A stretch of 64,000 nucleotides of DNA from positions 372,001-436,000 of the forward strand of contig NZ_QZMU01000001.1 of assembly GCF_003932505.1 (NCBI RefSeq). Direction: 5' to 3'. The notes under the pieces were generated by a model. That model was given only the letters and a program-made list of their open reading frames with translations, searched no databases and was not told the origin of the DNA. A program made the position numbers and the translations under genes. This document shows, piece after piece, positions 57,700-64,000 of the stretch; position 1 is the stretch's first letter; every line of letters starts with the position of its first letter. This stretch comes from Thiohalobacter thiocyanaticus. Its GTDB lineage: Bacteria > Pseudomonadota > Gammaproteobacteria > Thiohalobacterales > Thiohalobacteraceae.

Positions 57700-57786
57700 G
57701 CCGGGATGGCGGAATTGGTAGACGCAGGGGACTCAAAATCCCCCGGTGGCAACACTGTGAGAGTTCGAGTCTCTCTCCCGGCACCA
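57700..57786 (+). tRNA. tRNA-Leu (anticodon CAA)
   Basis: An 87-nt tRNA with encoded CCA. Acceptor GCCGGGA pairs with TCCCGGC. The anticodon stem GGGGA/TCCCC closes the loop CTCAAAA, so the anticodon reads CAA. A long variable arm, typical of tRNA-Leu, is present. Confidence 0.96.
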
Positions 57787-57820
57787 CTTTCCCGATGCCA
57801 CGGCTGACCCGATGCTGATC

Positions 57821-57836
57821 TGGCATAGTTACTGCA
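57821..57836 (+). promoter_or_regulatory. Possible sigma54 promoter upstream of glgP
   Basis: TGGCATAGTTACTGCA has the GG and GC pairs spaced by 10 bp and resembles TGGCACG-N4-TTGCA. It lies about 86 bp before the glgP start. A chance match is possible; no enhancer-binding protein site was identified. Confidence 0.35.
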
Positions 57837-57922
57837 ATTACACAATAATCGTCACCGGAGCGGCGCGCTCACGCGCCACTCAGGGCCTGTTGATCCCGAC
57901 ACCCAGGAACTGATACCAAACC

Positions 57923-60484
57923 ATGGCCGGAACACGCTATTCGATCGAAGTCCAACCCACCCTGCCCAAGCGCCTGGCACGTCTGCAGGAACTGGCCGAC
58001 GACCTCTTCTACAGCTGGGACCGGCCGGTGCGCGGCCTGTTCTACCGGCTGGATCCGCAGCTGTGGGAAGACTGCGGTCACAATCCGAAACTGTTCCTGC
58101 GCCGGGTAGCCCAGGAGCGCCTGGACGCCGCCGCCGAGGACCGGGTCTACATGGAGGACTATGCCCGCACCCTGTCGGCCTACGACAGTTACAACAGCGA
58201 GGCACCGCGCAAGGAGATCCGCCAACATCTGGACCCCGAACAGAACGAACTGGTGGCCTACTTCTGCGCCGAATTCGGGCTGCACGAAAGTATGCCCATC
58301 TACTCCGGCGGCCTGGGCATCCTGGCCGGCGATCACTGCAAGGCGGCCAGCGATCTGGGCGTGCCCTTCGTCGCCGTGGGCATGCTCTACCGCCAGGGTT
58401 ACTTCAACCAGACCATCGACGCCCACGGCAACCAGATTGCCCACTATGCCCCCGCCCGGTTCGATAACCTGCCGCTGAGTCCGGCCCTGGTCAGTGCCCA
58501 GGAACTGCATGTGTTCGTCGACCTGCCCGGACGACGCGTCATGCTCAAGGTGTGGGAGGCCAAGGCCGGTCACATCACCCTCTACCTGCTGGATTCCGAC
58601 CTGCCCGAGAACCAGGAGGCAGACCGTGCCATCACCTATCAGCTCTACGGCGGTGACATCACCACCCGCATCCAGCAGGAGATTGTGCTGGGTATCGGCG
58701 GCGTGCGCGCCCTGCGCGCCCTGGAGCTGCACCCCACGGTATGGCACATCAACGAGGGCCACGCCGCCTTCCAGGTGCTGGAACGCTGCCGCGAAATGAT
58801 CCGCCAGAAAGGCATGGACTTCCACAGCGCGCTGGAGCAGGTCGCCGCCGGCACCGTGTTCACAACCCACACCCCGGTACCGGCCGGGCACGACATCTTC
58901 GATCACCAGTTGATGAAGAGCTATTTCGGCGACTATGTGAAGGACCTGGGCCTGGGCATGGACGAATTCCTCGCCCTCGGCGACAGCCCCAACAATCACC
59001 ACGGCTTCAACCAGACGGCGCTGGCCCTGCGCGGCTCGCGTTTTCACAACGGCGTGAGCCGCATCCACGGCGGCGTGGCCTCGCAGATGGAGAGCTACAT
59101 CTGGCCCCAGGTGCCGCCATCGGAAAGCCCGGTACGCTATGTCACCAACGGTGTGCATGTGCCCACCTTCCTGGCCAGCGACTGGGCCAACCTCTACGAC
59201 ATGCGCTTCGGCCGCGGCTGGCGCAACGAGCTGCTCAACGAGGACTACTGGGAGCGGATCGACGCCATCCCCGACCACAGTTTCTGGAGCCTGCGCCAGA
59301 GCATGAAGTCGGACCTGATGACCGACGTGCGCCGGCGGGTGACCATCCAGCACAAGCGCAATGGCCTGTCCGACGCCCAGATCGACCGCCTGACCCAGCA
59401 TCTGCTGCCGCAGGAGACGGACTTTCTGACCATCGGCTTCGCCCGGCGCTTCGCCACCTACAAGCGCGCCACCCTGCTGTTCGCGGATCCCGAACGGCTG
59501 GCGCGTCTGCTCAACGATCCCAAACGCCCGGTGATCCTGCTGTTCGCCGGCAAGGCGCATCCCAACGACCAGCCGGGCCAGCACCTGATCCAGGTGATCA
59601 ACGAATTCTCGCGCCGGCCGGAGTTCGCCGGACGCATCGTCATGGTCGAGGGTTACGACATGGCACTGGCCCGCAAGCTGGTCACCGGTGTGGACGTGTG
59701 GCTGAACACCCCCGAATACCCGATGGAGGCCAGCGGCACCTCGGGGCAGAAGGCGGGCATCAACGGCGTGATCAATCTCAGTGTGCTCGACGGCTGGTGG
59801 GGCGAAGGCTACAACGGCGAGAACGGCTGGGCCATCATGCCGCACGGCCCACAATACGATGCCGCCTACCGTGATCAGGAGGAGAGCAACGAATTGCTCG
59901 ATCTGCTCGAGCATCAGGTGATTCCGCTGTACTACGCACGCAACGGCCACGGCTATTCCGAGGGCTGGGTGCGCATGTCCAAGGCCTCGATCAAGTCCAT
60001 CATGCCGCAGTTCAGCTCCCAGCGCATGGTGATGGACTATGTGCGCGATTTCTACGCCCCGGCAGCGCGCCATTGTCGCAAGCTGTCAGAGGATGACTTC
60101 AAGGGCGCCCGCGACCTGGCCGCCTGGAAGCGGAAGATCCTGGAACGCTGGGACAAGGTCACTGCGCACCGCGTGGATGCCATGCCCGAGGCCGTCCCCT
60201 CGGGCGAGGCCTGCGACATCAAGGTGGCGGTCAACCTCAACGGCCTGGCACCTATCGACATCAAGGTGGAATGCGTAGTGGGTACCGAGGACGAGCACGG
60301 TGAGTTCAGCTCCTACGCCTGCTTCGAGTTCGAACCGGCCGGCACCAACCAGCAGGGTGAATCCGTGTTCAGCCTGAACTTCAAACCGCCCCTGGCCGGT
60401 CTGCAGTTCTACAAGATCCGGCTCTATCCCTCGCACTGGCTGCTCAGCCATCCGTTCGAGGTGGGGAGGATGATCTGGTTGTAG
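57923..60484 (+). CDS. glgP: Alpha-glucan phosphorylase
   Basis: The 853-residue enzyme releases glucose 1-phosphate from glycogen or other alpha-1,4-glucans. It belongs to the DUF3417-type glucan phosphorylases (AglP-like), with an N-terminal domain of that type (about 10-120) and the core motifs EFGLHESMPIYSGGLGILAGDH, HINEGHAAFQVLE, TTHTPVPAGHDIF and MEASGTSGQKAGINGVINLSVLDGWW, where the Lys is the pyridoxal phosphate site. It is convergent with malQ, with only a repeat between. A tRNA-Leu gene and a sigma54-like site precede it. Confidence 0.94.
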   Translation: MAGTRYSIEVQPTLPKRLARLQELADDLFYSWDRPVRGLFYRLDPQLWEDCGHNPKLFLRRVAQERLDAAAEDRVYMEDYARTLSAYDSYNSEAPRKEIRQHLDPEQNELVAYFCAEFGLHESMPIYSGGLGILAGDHCKAASDLGVPFVAVGMLYRQGYFNQTIDAHGNQIAHYAPARFDNLPLSPALVSAQELHVFVDLPGRRVMLKVWEAKAGHITLYLLDSDLPENQEADRAITYQLYGGDITTRIQQEIVLGIGGVRALRALELHPTVWHINEGHAAFQVLERCREMIRQKGMDFHSALEQVAAGTVFTTHTPVPAGHDIFDHQLMKSYFGDYVKDLGLGMDEFLALGDSPNNHHGFNQTALALRGSRFHNGVSRIHGGVASQMESYIWPQVPPSESPVRYVTNGVHVPTFLASDWANLYDMRFGRGWRNELLNEDYWERIDAIPDHSFWSLRQSMKSDLMTDVRRRVTIQHKRNGLSDAQIDRLTQHLLPQETDFLTIGFARRFATYKRATLLFADPERLARLLNDPKRPVILLFAGKAHPNDQPGQHLIQVINEFSRRPEFAGRIVMVEGYDMALARKLVTGVDVWLNTPEYPMEASGTSGQKAGINGVINLSVLDGWWGEGYNGENGWAIMPHGPQYDAAYRDQEESNELLDLLEHQVIPLYYARNGHGYSEGWVRMSKASIKSIMPQFSSQRMVMDYVRDFYAPAARHCRKLSEDDFKGARDLAAWKRKILERWDKVTAHRVDAMPEAVPSGEACDIKVAVNLNGLAPIDIKVECVVGTEDEHGEFSSYACFEFEPAGTNQQGESVFSLNFKPPLAGLQFYKIRLYPSHWLLSHPFEVGRMIWL

Positions 60485-60547
60485 CGTTCGGGGCAGGCTC
60501 GACCGGAGCCTGTGAAGGAATATTTGAGTACGCGGTTGTCGGGAGCT

Positions 60548-60620
60548 GATACAAGATACAAGTGGCAGGATACAAGCCGGAAGTGCTCTACTTGTATCTT
60601 GTATCCTGCATCTTGTATCT
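60548..60620. repeat. Palindromic repeat, family I, between glgP and malQ
   Basis: GATACAAGATACAAG at the left and CTTGTATCTTGTATC at the right are inverted copies, with a further direct unit on each side (GGATACAAG, CTTGTATC). It lies in a convergent gap and may end both genes. Confidence 0.7.
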
Positions 60621-60624
60621 CTCG

Positions 60625-62106
60625 CTAGGCACGCCCGTAGAGCTCGAGCAGTTCGCGGATGCGCCCCGGCAGATCCGCGTCGATCCAGTCCCATTCGAAC
60701 CGCCACTGCCAGTTGCCCCCGCGCACGCCGGGCTGGTTCATGCGATGGCTGCCATCCAGACCCAGCCAGTCCTGCAGGGGGACAACACTCAACCAGGCCA
60801 CCGAGGCCATCGCGGTCCGGTTCAGGGCCCGGGGCATGTCCGTGGCCTCCTGCCCCAGATAGGCCACCAGGTGCTCGCGCGCGGCCGCATCCAGGGACTG
60901 GTACCAGCCCAGCGTGGTGTCATTGTCATGGGTGCCGGTATAGACCAGGCTGAGCGGTACATGGTTGTGCGGCAGATAGGGATTGTCCGCGCCGCTGCCG
61001 AAGGCGAACTGCAGTATCTTCATCCCCGGCAGATGAAAGGCATCGCGCAGCTGCTCCACGGCTTCGTCGATGGTACCCAGGTCCTCGGCCACCAGCGGCA
61101 GATCACCGAAGCGCGTCAGCATCTGCTCGAAGAAGGCCGCGCCCGGTCCCTTCACCCAGCGGCCCGCAATGGCGGTTTCGGCCGCAGCCGGGATCTCCCA
61201 GTAGGCCTCGAAACCGCGGAAGTGGTCGATCCGGATCAGATCGAACAGGTCGCGCTGGGTATGGATGCGTTCCCACCACCAGCTGTAGCCACTGCGCGAC
61301 ATCTGCTCCCAGTCGTAGAGCGGATTGCCCCAGCGCTGGCCGGTCTCGGAGAAATAATCCGGCGGCACCCCGGCCACCACCTGCGGATGACCGTCCTCCT
61401 GCAACAGGAAACCCTCGCGGTTGGCCCAGACATCGGCACTGTCGTGGGCGACGAAGATGGGGATGTCACCGAACAGCAGGATGTCCCGCTCGTTGGCGTA
61501 GCGGCGCAGGTCATGCCACTGGCGGAAGAAGACGAACTGCTCGAACATGACCTGTTCGATGGCCTCCCCGTGCCCGGCGCGGAAGGCCTCCAGCGCCTGC
61601 GGCTCGCGATCGCGCAGCGGCGCCGGCCAGTCGACCCAGGCCTCGCCGTCCCGGGTATCTTTAATTGCCTGATAGCAGGCGAAATCGGGCAGCCAGGCCG
61701 CGTGCGAATCAATGAATTCGCGCAATGCGGCCTGGTCGGCCGCGCTGGCATGGCGCTGGAAGCGTGACCGCGCCCGGCGCAGACACTCCAGGTGCCAGGC
61801 ATCCGGATCGGCGGGATCGGGCGCCGGCGGCATCTCCAGCCAGCCCCATTCCTGCAGCAGATCCAGGCTGATCAACTCCGGCGAACCGGCATGCACCGAG
61901 GTGGTCTGGTAGGGCGATCGATCCTCGTGTGTCGGCCCCAGCGGCAGCACCTGCCACACGGACAGACCGCAATCGGCCATGAAGTCGATGAAATGAAAAG
62001 CCGCATGGCCCAGGTTTCCCGCACCGCTGCCGCCGGGCAGCGAGGTCGGATGCAGCAGCACGCCGGCCCGGCGGCGGACCTCGATGGGATGCTGCGGCCG
62101 GCTCAT
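60625..62106 (-). CDS. malQ: 4-alpha-glucanotransferase
   Basis: MalQ (GH77, amylomaltase) moves 1,4-glucan segments between maltodextrins. The 493-residue protein has HPTSLPGGSGAGNLG at the N-terminus, FGDIPIFVAHDSADVW, RIDHFRGFEAYWEIPA (nucleophile region), LVAEDLGTI (acid/base) and HDNDTTLGWY. It follows the GH57 gene by 6 bp, so the two are likely co-transcribed. It complements glgP by trimming and re-forming chains. Confidence 0.95.
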   Translation of the reverse strand: MSRPQHPIEVRRRAGVLLHPTSLPGGSGAGNLGHAAFHFIDFMADCGLSVWQVLPLGPTHEDRSPYQTTSVHAGSPELISLDLLQEWGWLEMPPAPDPADPDAWHLECLRRARSRFQRHASAADQAALREFIDSHAAWLPDFACYQAIKDTRDGEAWVDWPAPLRDREPQALEAFRAGHGEAIEQVMFEQFVFFRQWHDLRRYANERDILLFGDIPIFVAHDSADVWANREGFLLQEDGHPQVVAGVPPDYFSETGQRWGNPLYDWEQMSRSGYSWWWERIHTQRDLFDLIRIDHFRGFEAYWEIPAAAETAIAGRWVKGPGAAFFEQMLTRFGDLPLVAEDLGTIDEAVEQLRDAFHLPGMKILQFAFGSGADNPYLPHNHVPLSLVYTGTHDNDTTLGWYQSLDAAAREHLVAYLGQEATDMPRALNRTAMASVAWLSVVPLQDWLGLDGSHRMNQPGVRGGNWQWRFEWDWIDADLPGRIRELLELYGRA

Positions 62107-62112
62107 GCCTGA

Positions 62113-63837
62113 TCAGCCATGACCGCTCCTGCCCTGGCGCATGACACCGCCGCGTGCCGGACCCTCGCCCCGGGCACCGAAGGAGAAGGCATGGGCCAGG
62201 TACTCCGGCGGCGCCTGCCCCAGCAGCTGATACAGATTGGCCAGCTGCAGCCGGAACAGGGAGTCGAAATCCTCCACCGAATCGGAGGGGTTGTAATCTC
62301 CGAACCACCAGAACCAGTCCGAGCCCTCGCAGATGGCCAGCTGCAGTTCGATCCGTTCCTGCTGTTCCGGGCTCAGGCCGCCGGCCGCCAGTACCTGGTC
62401 GACCGCCTCCTTGGCTTCGATCAGCATGTTCCAGCCGCGGTTCTTGTCCGGGTCGCCGATCCAGGTGGAGAAGCTGCCATAGACCCAGCTGCCGGCGACC
62501 AGTGACTGCAGTTCGTTCACCTCGACGTCATGGTCGAGGCAGTCGGAGAAGGTCGTCAGGTTGATCGCGGGATGGTCAGCGAGCTGCTGGTACAGGGCCT
62601 GCAGGAAGTAATAGCCGTTCTCTGGATAGTATTCCCAGGCGTTCTCGCCATCGAGGATGATGCTCACCACATGGCGCTGCGGTTCCGGCGAGGCAGCGGC
62701 GATGTTCTCGAGGTGATGGATCAGGTTGGCGACGGCGTCGTCGGCATGCCAGTCGGAATAGTTGAAGCCGACGGCGTCCGACAGGCCGTCGTCACGGAAG
62801 AAACAGGCCAGCTCGCTGCCGGGGAGGTGCCAGGGCTGAAACAGGGCGGTTTCGCGAGTGTCATCGCGGTGCGCCTCATCCTGCTGCAGGCTGTTGTGCA
62901 GCACCGACTCGCCGGTCGCGGTCCAGCGGATGCCCTCCTGTTCCAGCAGCCGCAGGGTGGCATCGCTCACGCCGCCTTCCGAGGGCCAGCAGCCGGCCGG
63001 GGTGAAGCCGAAGAAGCGCTCGAACACCGCCCTGCCCTTGCGGATGTGCCAGACGGCGCGCGCCTCGCCGCCGGGGTAGCCCTGACCGTCGGGCAGCGGG
63101 GCCTCGGGCATGGCCTGGCGGGCGGATTCGATATCCAGCAGCAGAGGCACGATGGGGTGGGCGTAGGGGCTGAAGGCCAGCTCCAGCCGCCCGGACTCGG
63201 CCAGGGCGCGGTAACGCGGCAGCAGACCGTCGAGGATTTCGCCGATCACCTGCATCAGCTCGCGCCGGTCCTGCAGGCTGAAGTGATGGGCCTTGTCCTG
63301 CAGTCGCTGGATACGCGGATCCTCGCGCCGGATCGTCTCCCCGGTCCAGGCCAGGTGATACCAGACCAGCAGATCGATCAGGAACTGGTCATCGAGATAA
63401 CACAGCGCAGCCGGGTGCTTGAGCATCCAGCGGGCCACCCTCGCCAGCAACTGGTAGGCCGGAAAGCGGTTGATCAGGCGCTCCTGGTTGGCCCGCAGAC
63501 AGGAATGGATGAGCTGCATCCGGGCATCCTCGTCGGCCGGCAGCACAGTGCTGCCCAGGGCCTCGAGCAGCGGATCACTGATGGTCATGGCCGTACCGGC
63601 GTTGAACTCAGCAACCTGGCGGCGGTAATCGTCGAGCTGCTCCAGCAGAATGGGGGCGAAATTGACCACGGCACGGGCCTCGGGCACCTGCTCCAGGTGC
63701 GCCACCATATCGACATAATCCTTGATGGCATGCAGATAGGTCCAGGGCTGGAAATAGCGGCCGCTGCCGAGATCGTGATACTGGGGCTGGTGCATGTGCC
63801 AGCAGATGACCACATTGATCGGCGTCTTATCTGACAT
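62113..63837 (-). CDS. Glycoside hydrolase family 57 protein
   Basis: The 574-residue protein has the GH57 features NVVICWHMHQPQYHD at the N-terminus, GCWPSEGGVSD carrying the nucleophile Glu in the fourth motif, and IILDGENAWEYYPENG with the acid/base Asp. GH57 enzymes act on alpha-glucans (amylases, 4-alpha-glucanotransferases, branching enzymes); no specific substrate is clear here. It overlaps the end of glgC by 10 bp and precedes malQ by 6 bp, so it is part of a glycogen operon. The C-terminal region (GSDWFWWFGDYNPSDSVEDFDSLFR) is typical of the DUF1957-like extension. Confidence 0.93.
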   Translation of the reverse strand: MSDKTPINVVICWHMHQPQYHDLGSGRYFQPWTYLHAIKDYVDMVAHLEQVPEARAVVNFAPILLEQLDDYRRQVAEFNAGTAMTISDPLLEALGSTVLPADEDARMQLIHSCLRANQERLINRFPAYQLLARVARWMLKHPAALCYLDDQFLIDLLVWYHLAWTGETIRREDPRIQRLQDKAHHFSLQDRRELMQVIGEILDGLLPRYRALAESGRLELAFSPYAHPIVPLLLDIESARQAMPEAPLPDGQGYPGGEARAVWHIRKGRAVFERFFGFTPAGCWPSEGGVSDATLRLLEQEGIRWTATGESVLHNSLQQDEAHRDDTRETALFQPWHLPGSELACFFRDDGLSDAVGFNYSDWHADDAVANLIHHLENIAAASPEPQRHVVSIILDGENAWEYYPENGYYFLQALYQQLADHPAINLTTFSDCLDHDVEVNELQSLVAGSWVYGSFSTWIGDPDKNRGWNMLIEAKEAVDQVLAAGGLSPEQQERIELQLAICEGSDWFWWFGDYNPSDSVEDFDSLFRLQLANLYQLLGQAPPEYLAHAFSFGARGEGPARGGVMRQGRSGHG

Positions 63838-64000
63838 GATGCAGCTCCTGCCCGAGCATGTCGGGAGTAACCAGGATCACGCCCCTGGGTGAGACGTAGA
63901 AACGTTCGGCATCGACCGTCGGATCTTCCCCGATGACCATGCCCGGGGGAATGACGCAGCCCTTGTCCACCACCGCCCGCGTGATACGCGCCCCCTTGCC
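63828..64000 (-). CDS. glgC: Glucose-1-phosphate adenylyltransferase, C-terminal part
   Basis: The last 57 codons of GlgC are seen, ending ELHHVR with TAA at 63,828-63,830. The left-handed beta-helix pattern ITRAVVDKGCVIPPGMVIGEDPTVDAERF with YVSPRGVILVTPDML is typical of the GlgC C-terminus. GlgC makes ADP-glucose, the donor for glycogen synthesis, and is the usual first gene of the module. The stop overlaps the GH57 start by 10 bp. The catalytic part lies outside the window. Confidence 0.9.

Overview
The window is about 64 kb of GC-rich (roughly 65%) chromosome that reads as a gammaproteobacterium of the Chromatiales/Ectothiorhodospiraceae type. That placement is an inference from gene order and families: clpP-tig, truA-trpFBA-accD-folC-dedD-cvpA-purF-metZ, leuCDB-asd-fimV, secDF-yajC-tgt-queA, and a glycogen block with a GH57 enzyme. 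No rRNA is present to settle it. Almost everything is housekeeping; no prophage, CRISPR array or complete insertion sequence was seen.

Layout. 0-2.5 kb: clpP (partial), trigger factor and a five-tRNA cluster (Leu, Lys, His, Arg, Pro) on the minus strand, with folD on the plus strand. 3.5-6.4 kb: a GGDEF/EAL signalling protein and a small membrane protein. 6.5-11.1 kb: cysS and gltX (minus), then ppiA and lpxH (plus), all recognisable but broken by many small indels. 11.3-14.7 kb: a secreted protein, a DUF455 ferritin-like protein, a glycerate kinase and a small unknown. 14.9-25.2 kb: ten minus-strand genes, metZ back to truA, covering methionine, purine, folate, fatty acid and tryptophan synthesis, interrupted by a 292-bp MITE-like element between cvpA and purF. 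25.4-28 kb: accessory genes (EcfT-like protein, methyltransferase, two small unknowns). 28.2-35.5 kb: leuC-leuD-leuB-asd-fimV with a divergent LysR gene. 36.5-41 kb: a PhnD-like binding protein coupled to a second GGDEF/EAL protein, then a class I aldolase. 41.2-44 kb: MFS transporter, response regulator, aroC. 44-51.8 kb: hemN, prmB, a copper/cytochrome-oxidase assembly pair (SCO, PCuAC), psd, suhB and small metal-related genes. 51.9-57.6 kb: secF-secD-yajC-tgt-queA. 57.7-64 kb: tRNA-Leu(CAA), glgP, and opposing malQ, GH57 and glgC (partial), a glycogen/alpha-glucan module.

The two most notable features are not protein genes. First, the intergenic spaces are packed with several families of long palindromic repeats, repeatedly nested inside one another like concentric shells; they sit inside operons and in places supply stop or start codons. 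Second, the sequence carries scattered single-base indels that break otherwise conserved genes (purF, fimV, leuC, aroC, a response regulator, the 11.3-kb gene), plus the dense block at 6.5-11.1 kb. Because cysS, gltX and lpxH are normally essential, sequencing or assembly error is the likelier cause than real gene decay.
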